Assembly (NCBI GenBank): GCA_964057225.1
Contig: CAXKVF010000073.1
Span: 744,001-808,000 of the forward strand
DNA: 64,000 nt
Reading direction: 5' to 3'
DNA from: Auanema rhodensis
Lineage: Eukaryota > Nematoda > Chromadorea > Rhabditida > Rhabditidae
The notes beneath the pieces are model-generated. The model was not told the DNA's origin. It made no database searches and saw nothing but the letters and a program-made list of their open reading frames with translations. Every line of letters begins with the position of its first letter. The first letter of the stretch is position 1. Positions 41,708-55,600 of the stretch are shown in pieces. The position numbers were made by a program, and so were the translations under genes.

Positions 41708-42587
41708 CACGTATATTTCAAAGTCATGGTTACCATGAACTAATATCAATAAAAATTTGTTTTTAGACTAATATGGACATGGGGAATCTAATTTTGAGAA
41801 CCGCATCTCTTTATCTTTCACGTGAAGCGAGTTACATACCAAGTGCACATCACGTGTACATTTAATTAGCATAAATTAAAGTTCACGTAAATTACAAAGT
41901 CATGGTTACCATGAACCAATATCAATAAAAATTTGTTTTTAGACTAATATGGACATGGGGAATCTAATTTTGAAAACCGCATCTCTTTATCTTTCACGTG
42001 AAGCGAGTTACTTACCAAGTGCACATCACGTGTACATTTAATTAGCATAAATTAAAGTTCACGTAAATTTCAAAGTCATGGTTACCATGAACCAATATCA
42101 ATAAAAATTTGTTTTTAGACTAATATAGACATGGGGAATCTAATTTTGAAAACCGCATCTCTTTATCTTTCACGTGAAGCGAGTTACATACCAAGTGCAC
42201 ATCACGTGTACATTTAATTAGCATAAATTAAAGTTCACGTAAATTTCAAAGTCATGGTTACCATGAACCAATATCAATAAAAATTTGTTTTTAGACTAAT
42301 ATGGACATGGGGAATCTAATTTTGAAAACCGCATCTCTTCATCTTTCACGTGAAGCGAGTTACATACCAAGTGCACATCACGTGTACATTTAATTAGCAT
42401 AAATTAAAGTTCACGTAAATTTCAAAGTCATGGTTACCATGCACCAATGTCAATAAAAATTTGTTTTTAGACTAATATGGACATGGGAAATCTAATTTTG
42501 AAAACCGCATCTCTTTATCTTTCACGTGAAGCGAGTTACATACCAAGTGCACATCACGTGTACATTTAATTAGCATAAATTAAAGTT
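41708..42587 (+). repeat. 5 monomers joining the 6.7-kb duplicates, with local duplications
   Basis: The order is T-91G, C (11A, 129T), C-68A, C-105C, H (38G, 77A). The first two repeat the preceding pair at 41356-41707. The last four (41884-42587) are repeated exactly in order at 42588-43291, a 704-bp tandem duplication that includes the rare 129T allele (TTACTTACC). The segment marks the junction between the two 38-monomer copies. Confidence 0.88.
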
Positions 42588-44347
42588 CACGTAAATTACA
42601 AAGTCATGGTTACCATGAACCAATATCAATAAAAATTTGTTTTTAGACTAATATGGACATGGGGAATCTAATTTTGAAAACCGCATCTCTTTATCTTTCA
42701 CGTGAAGCGAGTTACTTACCAAGTGCACATCACGTGTACATTTAATTAGCATAAATTAAAGTTCACGTAAATTTCAAAGTCATGGTTACCATGAACCAAT
42801 ATCAATAAAAATTTGTTTTTAGACTAATATAGACATGGGGAATCTAATTTTGAAAACCGCATCTCTTTATCTTTCACGTGAAGCGAGTTACATACCAAGT
42901 GCACATCACGTGTACATTTAATTAGCATAAATTAAAGTTCACGTAAATTTCAAAGTCATGGTTACCATGAACCAATATCAATAAAAATTTGTTTTTAGAC
43001 TAATATGGACATGGGGAATCTAATTTTGAAAACCGCATCTCTTCATCTTTCACGTGAAGCGAGTTACATACCAAGTGCACATCACGTGTACATTTAATTA
43101 GCATAAATTAAAGTTCACGTAAATTTCAAAGTCATGGTTACCATGCACCAATGTCAATAAAAATTTGTTTTTAGACTAATATGGACATGGGAAATCTAAT
43201 TTTGAAAACCGCATCTCTTTATCTTTCACGTGAAGCGAGTTACATACCAAGTGCACATCACGTGTACATTTAATTAGCATAAATTAAAGTTCACGTAAAT
43301 TTCAAAGTCATGGTTACCATGCACCAATATCAATAAAAATTCGTTTTTAGACTAATATGGACATGGGGAATCTAATTTTGAAAACCGCATCTCTTTATCT
43401 TTCACGTGAAGCGAGTTACATACCAAGTGCACATCACGTGTACATTTAATTAGCATAAATTAAAGTTCACGTAAATTTCAAAGTCATGGTTACCATGAAG
43501 CAATATCAATAAAAATTTGTTTTTAGACTAATATGGACATGGGGAATCTAATTTTGAAAACCGCATCTCTTTATCTTTCACGTGAAGCGAGTTACATACC
43601 AAGTGCACATCACGTGTACATTTAATTAGCATAAATTAAAGTTCACGTAAATTTCAAAGTCATGGTTACCATGAAGCAATATCAATAAAAATTTGTTTTT
43701 AGACTAATATGGACATGGGGAATCTAATTTTGAAAACCGCATCTCTTTATCTTTCACGTGAAGCGAGTTACATACCAAGTGCACATCACGTGTACATTTA
43801 ATTAGCATAAATTAAAGTTCACGTAAATTTCAAAGTCATGGTTACCATGAACCAATATCAATAAAAATTTGTTTTTAGACTAATATAGACATGGGGAATC
43901 TAATTTTGAAAACCGCATTTCTTTATCTTTCACGTGAAGCGAGTTACATACCAAGTGCACATCACGTGTACATTTAATTAGCATAAATTAAAGTTCACGT
44001 AAAATTCAAAGTCATGGTTACCATGAACCAATATCAATAAAAATTTGTTTTTAGACTAATATAGACATGGGGAATCTAATTTTGAAAACCGCATCTCTTT
44101 ATCTTTCACGTGAAGCGAGTTACATACCAAGTGCACATCACGTGTACATTTAATTAGCATAAATTAAAGTTCACGTAAATTTCAAAGTCATGGTTACCAT
44201 GAACCAATATCAATAAAAATTTGTTTTTAGACTAATATGGACATGGGGAATCTAATTTTGAAAACCGCATCTCTTTATCTTTCACGTGAAGCGAGTTACA
44301 TACCAAGTGCACATCACGTGTACATTTAATTAGCATAAATTAAAGTT

Positions 44348-46107
44348 CACGTAAATTTCAAAGTCATGGTTACCATGAAGCAATATCAATAAAAATTTGT
44401 TTTTAGACTAATATGGACATGGGGAATCTAATTTTGAAAACCGCATCTCTTTATCTTTCACGTGAAGCGAGTTACATACCAAGTGCACATCACGTGTACA
44501 TTTAATTAGCATAAATTAAAGTTCACGTAAATTTCAAAGTCATGGTTACCATGAAGCAATATCAATAAAAATTTGTTTTTAGACTAATATGGACATGGGG
44601 AATCTAATTTTGAAAACCGCATCTCTTTATCTTTCACGTGAAGCGAGTTACATACCAAGTGCACATCACGTGTACATTTAATTAGCATAAATTAAAGTTC
44701 ACGTAAATTTCAAAGTCATGGTTACCATGAACCAATATCAATAAAAATTTGTTTTTAGACTAATATGGACATGGGGAATCTAATTTTGAAAACCGCATTT
44801 CTTTATCTTTCACGTGAAGCGAGTTACATACCAAGTGCACATCACGTGTACATTTAATTAGCATAAATTAAAGTTCACGTAAAATTCAAAGTCATGGTTA
44901 CCATGAACCAATATCAATAAAAATTTGTTTTTAGACTAATATGGACATGGGCAATCTAATTTTGAAAACCGCATCTCTTTATCTTTCACGTGAAGTGAGT
45001 TACATACCAAGTGTACATCAAGTGTACATTTAATTAGCATAAATTAAAGTTCACGTAAATTTCAAAGTCATGGTTACCATGCACCAATATCAATAAAAAT
45101 TTGTTTTTAGACTTATATGGACATGGGGAATCTAATTTTGAAAACCGCATCTCTTTATCTTTCACGTGAAGCGAGTTACATACCAAGTGCACATCACGTG
45201 TACATTTAATTAGCATAAATTAAAGTTCACGTATATTTCAAAGTCATGGTTACCATGAACTAATATCAGTAAAAATTTGTTTTTAGACTAATATGGACAT
45301 GGGGAATCTAATTTTGAAAACCGCATCTCTTTATCTTTCACGTGAAGCGAGTTACATACCAAGTGCACATCACGTGTACATTTAATTAGCATAAATTAAA
45401 GTTCACGTAATTTTCAAAATCATGGTTACCATGAACCAATATCAATAAAAATTTGTTTTTAGACTAATATGGACATGGGGAATCTAATTTTGAAAACCGC
45501 ATCTCTTTATCTTTCACGTGAAGCGAGTTACATACCAAGTGCACATCACGTGTACATTTAATTAGCATAAATTAAAGTTCACGTAAATTTCAAAGTCATG
45601 GTTACCATGAAGCAATATCAATAAAAATTTGTTTTTAGACTAATATGGACATGGGGAATCTAATTTTGAAAACCGCATCTCTTTATCTTTCACGTGAAGC
45701 GAGTTACATACCAAGTGCACATCACGTGTACATTTAATTAGCATAAATTAAAGTTCACGTATATTTCAAAGTCATGGTTACCATGAACTAATATCAATAA
45801 AAATTTGTTTTTAGACTAATATGGACATGGGGAATCTAATTTTGAGAACCGCATCTCTTTATCTTTCACGTGAAGCGAGTTACATACCAAGTGCACATCA
45901 CGTGTACATTTAATTAGCATAAATTAAAGTTCACGTAAATTACAAAGTCATGGTTACCATGAACCAATATCAATAAAAATTTGTTTTTAGACTAATATGG
46001 ACATGGGGAATCTAATTTTGAAAACCGCATCTCTTTATCTTTCACGTGAAGCGAGTTACATACCAAGTGCACATCACGTGTACATTTAATTAGCATAAAT
46101 TAAAGTT
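44348..46107 (+). repeat. 10-monomer higher-order unit, copy 3 of 4
   Basis: The same ten-monomer series as 36780-38539 lies here inside the second 38-monomer block. Private changes are T at 45114 in the H unit and 8T in the C-16A unit at 45404. Confidence 0.87.
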
Positions 46108-47515
46108 CACGTAAATTTCAAAGTCATGGTTACCATGAAGCAATATCAATAAAAATTTGTTTTTAGACTAATATGGACATGGGGAATCTAATTTTGAAAA
46201 CCGCATCTCTTTATCTTTCACGTGAAGCGAGTTACATACCAAGTGCACATCACGTGTACATTTAATTAGCATAAATTAAAGTTCACGTATATTTCAAAGT
46301 CATGGTTACCATGAACTAATATCAATAAAAATTTGTTTTTAGACTAATATGGACATGGGGAATCTAATTTTGAAAACCGCATCTCTTTATCTTTCACGTG
46401 AAGCGAGTTACATACCAAGTGCACATCACGTGTACATTTAATTAGCATAAATTAAAGTTCACGTAAATTTCAAAGTCATGGTTACCATGAACCAATATCA
46501 ATAAAAATTTGTTTTTAGACTAATATGGACATGGGGAATCTAATTTTGAAAACCGCATCTCTTTATCTTTCACGTGAAGCGAGTTACATACCAAGTGCAC
46601 ATCACGTGTACATTTAATTGGCATAAATTAAAGTTCACGTAAATTTCAAAGTCATGGTTACCATGCACCAATATCAATAAAAATTTGTTTTTAGACTAAT
46701 ATGGACATGGGGAATCTAATTTTGAAAACCGCATCTCTTTATCTTTCACGTGAAGCGAGTTACATACCAAGTGCACATCACGTGTACATTTAATTAGCAT
46801 AAATTAAAGTTCACGTAAAATTCAAAGTCATGGTTACCATGAACCAATATCAATAAAAATTTGTTTTTAGACTAATATAGACATGGGGAATCTAATTTTG
46901 AAAACCGCATCTCTTTATCTTTCACGTGAAGCGAGTTACATACCAAGTGCACATCACGTGTACATTTAATTAGCATAAATTAAAGTTCACGTAAATTTCA
47001 AAGTCATGGTTACCATGAACCAATATCAATAAAAATTTGTTTTTAGACTAATATAGACATGGGGAATCTAATTTTGAAAACCGCATTTCTTTATCTTTCA
47101 CGTGAAGCGAGTTACATACCAAGTGCACATCACGTGTACATTTAATTAGCATAAATTAAAGTTCACGTAAAATTCAAAGTCATGGTTACCATGAACCAAT
47201 ATCAATAAAAATTTGTTTTTAGACTAATATAGACATGGGGAATCTAATTTTGAAAACCTCATCTCTTTATCTTTCACGTGAAGCGAGTTACATACCAAGT
47301 GCACATCACGTGTACATTTAATTAGCATAAATTAAAGTTCACGTAAATTTCAAAGTCATGGTTACCATGAACCAATATCAATAAAAATTTGTTTTTAGAC
47401 TAATATAGACATGGGGAATCTAATTTTGAAAACCGCATCTCTTTATCTTTCACGTGAAGCGAGTTACATACCAAGTGCACATCACGTGTACATTTAATTA
47501 GCATAAATTAAAGTT

Positions 47516-49275
47516 CACGTAAATTTCAAAGTCATGGTTACCATGAAGCAATATCAATAAAAATTTGTTTTTAGACTAATATGGACATGGGGAATCTAAT
47601 TTTGAAAACCGCATCTCTTTATCTTTCACGTGAAGCGAGTTACATACCAAGTGCACATCACGTGTACATTTAATTAGCATAAATTAAAGTTCACGTAAAT
47701 TTCAAAGTCATGGTTACCATGAAGCAATATCAATAAAAATTTGTTTTTAGACTAATATGGACATGGGGAATCTAATTTTGAAAACCGCATCTCTTTATCT
47801 TTCACGTTAAGCGAGTTACATACCAAGTGCACATCACGTGTACATTTAATTAGCATAAATTAAAGTTCACGTAAATTTCAAAGTCATGGTTACCATGAAC
47901 CAATATCAATAAAAATTTGTTTTTAGACTAATATGGACATGGGGAATCTAATTTTGAAAACCGCATTTCTTTATCTTTCACGTGAAGCGAGTTACATACC
48001 AAGTGCACATCACGTGTACATTTAATTAGCATAAATTAAAGTTCACGTAAAATTCAAAGTCATGGTTACCATGAACCAATATCAATAAAAATTTGTTTTT
48101 AGACTAATATGGACATGGGCAATCTAATTTTGAAAACCGCATCTCTTTATCTTTCACGTGAAGTGAGTTACATACCAAGTGTACATCAAGTGTACATTTA
48201 ATTAGCATAAATTAAAGTTCACGTAAATTTCAAAGTCATGGTTACCATGCACCAATATCAATAAAAATTTGTTTTTAGACTAATATGGACATGGGGAATC
48301 TAATTTTGAAAACCGCATCTCTTTATCTTTCACGTGAAGCGAGTTACATACCAAGTGCACATCACGTGTACATTTAATTAGCATAAATTAAAGTTCACGT
48401 ATATTTCAAAGTCATGGTTACCATGAACTAATATCAGTAAAAATTTGTTTTTAGACTAATATGGACATGGGGAATCTAATTTTGAAAACCGCATCTCTTT
48501 ATCTTTCACGTGAAGCGAGTTACATACCAAGTGCACATCACGTGTACATTTAATTAGCATAAATTAAAGTTCACGTAAATTTCAAAATCATGGTTACCAT
48601 GAACCAATATCAATAAAAATTTGTTTTTAGACTAATATGGACATGGGGAATCTAATTTTGAAAACCGCATCTCTTTATCTTTCACGTGAAGCGAGTTACA
48701 TACCAAGTGCACATCACGTGTACATTTAATTAGCATAAATTAAAGTTCACGTAAATTTCAAAGTCATGGTTACCATGAAGCAATATCAATAAAAATTTGT
48801 TTTTAGACTAATATGGACATGGGGAATCTAATTTTGAAAACCGCATCTCTTTATCTTTCACGTGAAGCGAGTTACATACCAAGTGCACATCACGTGTACA
48901 TTTAATTAGCATAAATTAAAGTTCACGTATATTTCAAAGTCATGGTTACCATGAACTAATATCAATAAAAATTTGTTTTTAGACTAATATGGACATGGGG
49001 AATCTAATTTTGAGAACCGCATCTCTTTATCTTTCACGTGAAGCGAGTTACATACCAAGTGCACATCACGTGTACATTTAATTAGCATAAATTAAAGTTC
49101 ACGTAAATTACAAAGTCATGGTTACCATGAACCAATATCAATAAAAATTTGTTTTTAGACTAATATGGACATGGGGAATCTAATTTTGAAAACCGCATCT
49201 CTTTATCTTTCACGTGAAGCGAGTTACATACCAAGTGCACATCACGTGTACATTTAATTAGCATAAATTAAAGTT
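47516..49275 (+). repeat. 10-monomer higher-order unit, copy 4 of 4
   Basis: This is the fourth copy, 3168 bp after copy 3, as copy 2 is after copy 1. A private change, 117T in the second G monomer (47692), breaks the TTCACGTGAA palindrome, which is otherwise nearly invariant. Confidence 0.87.
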
Positions 49276-52200
49276 CACGTAAAATTCAAAGTCATGGTTA
49301 CCATGAACCAATATCAATAAAAATTTGTTTTTAGACTAATATGGACATGGGCAATCTAATTTTGAAAACCGCATCTCTTTATCTTTCACGTGAAGCGAGT
49401 TACATACCAAGTGCACATCACGTGTACATTTAATTAGCATAAATTAAAGTTCACGTAAATTTCAAAGTCATGGTTACCATGAAGCAATATCAATAAAAAT
49501 TTGTTTTTAGACTAATATGGACATGGGGAATCTAATTTTGAAAACCGCATCTCTTTATCTTTCACGTGAAGCGAGTTACATACCAAGTGCACATCACGTG
49601 TACATTTAATTAGCATAAATTAAAGTTCACGTAAATTTCAAAGTCATGGTTACCATGAACCAATATCAATAAAAATTTGTTTTTAGACTAATATGGACAT
49701 GGGGAATCTAATTTTGAAAACCGCATCTCTTTATCTTTCACGTGAAGCGAGTTACATACCAAGTGCACATCACGTGTACATTTAATTAGCATAAATTAAA
49801 GTTCACGTAAATTTCAAAGTCATGGTTACCATGAACCAATATCAATAAAAATTTGTTTTTAGACTAATATGGACATGGGGAATCTAATTTTGAAAACCGC
49901 ATCTCTTTATCTTTCACGTGAAGCGAGTTACATACCAAGTGCACATCACGTGTACATTTAATTAGCATAAATTAAAGTTCACGTAAATTTCAAAGTCATG
50001 GTTACCATGAAGCAATATCAATAAAAATTTGTTTTTAGACTAATATGGACATGGGGAATCTAATTTTGAAAACCGCATCTCTTTATCTTTCACGTGAAGC
50101 GAGTTACATACCAAGTGTACATCAAGTGTACATTTAATTAGCATAAATTAAAGTTCACGTAAATTTCAAAGTCATGGTTACCATGCACCAATATCAATAA
50201 AAATTTGTTTTTAGACTAATATGGACATGGGGAATCTAATTTTGAGAACCGCATCTCTTTATCTTTCACGTGAAGCGAGTTACATACCAAGTGCACATCA
50301 CGTGTACATTTAATTAGCATAAATTAAAGTTCACGTAAATTACAAAGTCATGGTTACCATGAACCAATATCAATAAAAATTTGTTTTTAGACTAATATGG
50401 ACATGGGGAATCTAATTTTGAAAACCGCATCTCTTTATCTTTCACGTGAAGCGAGTTACATACCAAGTGCACATCACGTGTACATTTAATTAGCATAAAT
50501 TAAAGTTCACGTAAATTTCAAAGTCATGGTTACCATGAAGCAATATCAATAAAAATTTGTTTTTAGACTAATATGGACATGGGGAATCTAATTTTGAAAA
50601 CCGCATCTCTTTATCTTTCACGTGAAGCGAGTTACATACCAAGTGCACATCACGTGTACATTTAATTAGCATAAATTAAAGTTCACGTAAAATTCAAAGT
50701 CATGGTTACCATGAACCAATATCAATAAAAATTTGTTTTTAGACTAATATGGACATGGGCAATCTAATTTTGAAAACCGCATCTCTTTATCTTTCACGTG
50801 AAGCGAGTTACATACCAAGTGTACATCAAGTGTACATTTAATTAGCATAAATTAAAGTTCACGTAAATTTCAAAGTCATGGTTACCATGCACCAATATCA
50901 ATAAAAATTTGTTTTTAGACTAATATGGACATGGGGAATCTAATTTTGAAAACCGCATCTCTTTATCTTTCACGTGAAGCGAGTTACATACCAAGTGCAC
51001 ATCACGTGTACATTTAATTAGCATAAATTAAAGTTCACGTATATTTCAAAGTCATGGTTACCATGAACTAATATCAATAAAAATTTGTTTTTAGACTAAT
51101 ATGGACATGGGGAATCTAATTTTGAAAACCGCATCTCTTTATCTTTCACGTGAAGCGAGTTACATACCAAGTGCACATCACGTGTACATTTAATTAGCAT
51201 AAATTAAAGTTCACGTAAATTTCAAAGTCATGGTTACCATGAACCAATATCAATAAAAATTTGTTTTTAGACTAATATGGACATGGGGAATCTAATTTTG
51301 AAAACCGCATCTCTTTATCTTTCACGTGAAGCGAGTTACATACCAAGTGCACATCACGTGTACATTTAATTGGCATAAATTAAAGTTCACGTAAATTTCA
51401 AAGTCATGGTTACCATGCACCAATATCAATAAAAATTTGTTTTTAGACTAATATGGACATGAAGAATCTAATTTTGAAAACCGCATCTCTTTATCTTTCA
51501 CGTGAAGCGAGTTACATACCAAGTGCACATCACGTGTACATTTAATTAGCATAAATTAAAGTTCACGTAAAATTCAAAGTCATGGTTACCATGAACCAAT
51601 ATCAATAAAAATTTGTTTTTAGACTAATATAGACATGGGGAATCTAATTTTGAAAACCGCATCTCTTTATCTTTCACGTGAAGCGAGTTACATACCAAGT
51701 GCACATCACGTGTACATTTAATTAGCATAAATTAAAGTTCACGTAAATTTCAAAGTCATGGTTACCATGAACCAATATCAATAAAAATTTGTTTTTAGAC
51801 TAATATGGACATGGGGAATCTAATTTTGAAAACCGCATCTCTTTATCTTTCACGTGAAGCGAGTTACATACCAAGTGCACATCACGTGTACATTTAATTA
51901 GCATAAATTAAAGTTCACGTAAATTACAAAGTCATGGTTACCATGAACCAATATCAATAAAAATTTGTTTTTAGACTAATATGGACATGGGGAATCTAAT
52001 TTTGGAAACCGCATCTCTTTATCTTTCACGTGAAGCGAGTTACATACCAAGTGCACATCACGTGTACATTTAATTAGCATAAATTAAAGTTCACGTAAAT
52101 TTCAAAGTCATGGTTACCATGAAACAATATCAATAAAAATTTGTTTTTAGACTAATATGGACATGGGGAATCTAATTTTGAAAACCGCATCTCTTTATCT

Positions 52201-52619
52201 TTCACGTGAAGCGAGTTACATACCAAGTGCACATCACGTGTACATTTAATTAGCATAAATTAAAGTTCACGTAAATTGCAAAGTCATGGTTACCATGAAC
52301 CAATATCAATAAAAATTTGTTTTTAGACTAATATGGACATGGGGAATCTAATTTTGAAAACCGCATCTCTTTATCTTTCACGTGAAGCGAGTTACATACC
52401 AAGTGCACATCACGTGTACATTTAATTAGCATAAATTAAAGTTCACGTAAATTTCAAAGTCATGGTTACCATGAACCAATATCAATAAAAATTTGTTTTT
52501 AGACTAATATGGACATGGGGAATCTAATTTTGAAAACCCCATCTCTTTATCTTTCACGTGAAGCGAGTTACATACCAAGTGCACATCACGTGTACATTTA
52601 ATTAGCATAAATTAAAGTT
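49276..52619 (+). repeat. 19-monomer mosaic segment
   Basis: The order mixes C-9A/77C, G and C units, an H-91G unit (50156) followed by C-11A and G, and then C (9A, 77C, 139T, 146A) at 50684. After that come H, T-7T, C-161G, H (75A and 76A at 51388), and C (9A, 68A). Rare private forms at the end are GAAACAATATC at 52092, 11G at 52268 and 96C at 52444. The run 50332-51739 recurs at 56140-57547 (offset 5808 bp). No gene or insertion is visible. Confidence 0.8.
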
Positions 52620-55600
52620 CACGTAAATTTCAAAGTCATGGTTACCATGCACCAATATCAATAAAAATTTGTTTTTAGACTAATATGGACATGGGCAATC
52701 TAATTTTGAAAACCGCATCTCTTTATCTTTCACGTGAAGCGAGTTACATACCAAGTGCACATCACGTGTACATTTAATTAGCATAAATTAAAGTTCACGT
52801 AAAATTCAAAGTCATGGTTACCATGAACCAATATCAATAAAAATTTGTTTTTAGACTAATATGGACATGGGGAATCTAATTTTGAAAACCGCATCTCTTT
52901 ATCTTTCACGTGAAGCGAGTTACATACCAAGTGCACATCACGTGTACATTTAATTAGCATAATTTAAAGTTCACGTAAATTTCAAAGTCATGGTTACCAT
53001 GAACCAATATCAATAAAAATTTGTTTTTAGACTAATATGGACATGGGGAATCTAATTTTGAAAACCGCATCTCTTTATCTTTCACGTGAAGCGAGTTACA
53101 TACCAAGTGCACATCACGTGTACATTTAATTAGCATAAATTAAAGTTCACGTAAATTTCAAAGTCATGGTTACCATGAACCAATATCAATAAAAATTTGT
53201 TTTTAGACTAATATGGACATGGGGAATCTAATTTTGAAAACCGCATCTCTTTATCTTTCACGTGAAGCGAGTTACATACCAAGTGCACATCACGTGTACA
53301 TTTAATTAGCATAATTTAAAGTTCACGTAAATTTCAAAGTCATGGTTACCATGAACCAATATCAATAAAAATTTGTTTTTAGACTAATATGGACATGGGG
53401 AATCTAATTTTGAAAACCGCATCTCTTTATCTTTCACGTGAAGCGAGTTACATACCAAGTGCACATCACGTGTACATTTAATTAGCATAAATTAAAGTTC
53501 ACGTAAATTTCAAAGTCATGGTTACCATGAACCAATATCAATAAAAATTTGTTTTTAGACTAATATGGACATGGGGAATCTAATTTTGAGAACCGCATCT
53601 CTTTATCTTTCACGTGAAGCGAGTTACATACCAAGTGCACATCACGTGTACATTTAATTAGCATAAATTAAAGTTCACGTAAATTACAAAGTCATGGTTA
53701 CCATGAACCAATATCAATAAAAATTTGTTTTTAGACTAATATGGACATGGGGAATCTAATTTTGAAAACCGCATCTCTTTATCTTTCACGTGAAGCGAGT
53801 TACATACCAAGTGCACATCACGTGTACATTTAATTAGCATAAATTAAAGTTCACGTAAATTTCAAAGTCATGGTTACCATGAAGCAATATCAATAAAAAT
53901 TTGTTTTTAGACTAATATGGACATGGGGAATCTAATTTTGAAAACCGCATCTCTTTATCTTTCACGTGAAGCGAGTTACATACCAAGTGCACATCACGTG
54001 TACATTTAATTAGCATAAATTAAAGTTCACGTAAATTACAAAGTCATGGTTACCATGAACCAATATCAATAAAAATTTGTTTTTAGACTAATATGGACAT
54101 GGGGAATCTAATTTTGAAAACCCCATCTCTTTATCTTTCACGTGAAGCGAGTTACATACCAAGTGCACATCACGTGTACATTTAATTAGCATAAATTAAA
54201 GTTCACGTAAATTTCAAAGTCATGGTTACCATGCACCAATATCAATAAAAATTTGTTTTTAGACTAATATGGACATGGGCAATCTAATTTTGAAAACCGC
54301 ATCTCTTTATCTTTCACGTGAAGCGAGTTACATACCAAGTGCACATCACGTGTACATTTAATTAGCATAAATTAAAGTTCACGTAAAATTCAAAGTCATG
54401 GTTACCATGAACCAATATCAATAAAAATTTGTTTTTAGACTAATATGGACATGGGGAATCTAATTTTGAAAACCCCATCTCTTTATCTTTCACGTGAAGC
54501 GAGTTACATACCAAGTGCACATCACGTGTACATTTAATTAGCATAAATTAAAGTTCACGTAAATTACAAAGTCATGGTTACCATGAACCAATATCAATAA
54601 AAATTTGTTTTTAGACTAATATGGACATGGGGAATCTAATTTTGAAAACCGCATCTCTTTATCTTTCACGTGAAGCGAGTTACATACCAAGTGCACATCA
54701 CGTGTACATTTAATTAGCATAAATTAAAGTTCACGTAAATTTCAAAGTCATGGTTACCATGAAGCAATATCAATAAAAATTTGTTTTTAGACTAATATGG
54801 ACATGGGGAATCTAATTTTGAAAACCGCATCTCTTTATCTTTCACGTGAAGCGAGTTACATACCAAGTGCACATCACGTGTACATTTAATTAGCATAAAT
54901 TAAAGTTCACGTAAATTACAAAGTCATGGTTACCATGAACCAATATCAATAAAAATTTGTTTTTAGACTAATATGGACATGGGGAATCTAATTTTGAAAA
55001 CCCCATCTCTTTATCTTTCACGTGAAGCGAGTTACATACCAAGTGCACATCACGTGTACATTTAATTAGCATAAATTAAAGTTCACGTAAATTTCAAAGT
55101 CATGGTTACCATGCACCAATATCAATAAAAATTTGTTTTTAGACTAATATGGACATGGGCAATCTAATTTTGAAAACCGCATCTCTTTATCTTTCACGTG
55201 AAGCGAGTTACATACCAAGTGCACATCACGTGTACATTTAATTAGCATAAATTAAAGTTCACGTAAAATTCAAAGTCATGGTTACCATGAACCAATATCA
55301 ATAAAAATTTGTTTTTAGACTAATATGGACATGGGGAATCTAATTTTGAAAACCGCATCTCTTTATCTTTCACGTGAAGCGAGTTACATACCAAGTGCAC
55401 ATCACGTGTACATTTAATTAGCATAATTTAAAGTTCACGTAAATTTCAAAGTCATGGTTACCATGAACCAATATCAATAAAAATTTGTTTTTAGACTAAT
55501 ATGGACATGGGGAATCTAATTTTGAAAACCGCATCTCTTTATCTTTCACGTGAAGCGAGTTACATACCAAGTGCACATCACGTGTACATTTAATTAGCAT

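Larger units (their letters stand above)
42588..49275 (+). repeat. 38-monomer block, copy 2 of the 6.7-kb duplication
   Basis: This follows 35020-41707 monomer for monomer. Changes private to this copy that I noticed are 129T in the first unit, T at 45114, 8T in the unit at 45404, and 117T (CACGTTAAG) in the unit at 47692. So few changes in about 6.7 kb imply roughly 99.9% identity by eye, far above the identity of adjacent monomers. The T at 45114 opens the only 60-codon reading frame in the window, which is not a gene. Confidence 0.9.

Noticed and set aside
45034-45216. 60-codon open reading frame on the minus strand
   Set aside because: It lies wholly in satellite monomers. It is open only because an A-to-T change at 45114 turns the TAG stop present in the other monomers (reverse strand of ACTAAT) into AAG. 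There are no domains, no conservation as protein and no gene context.
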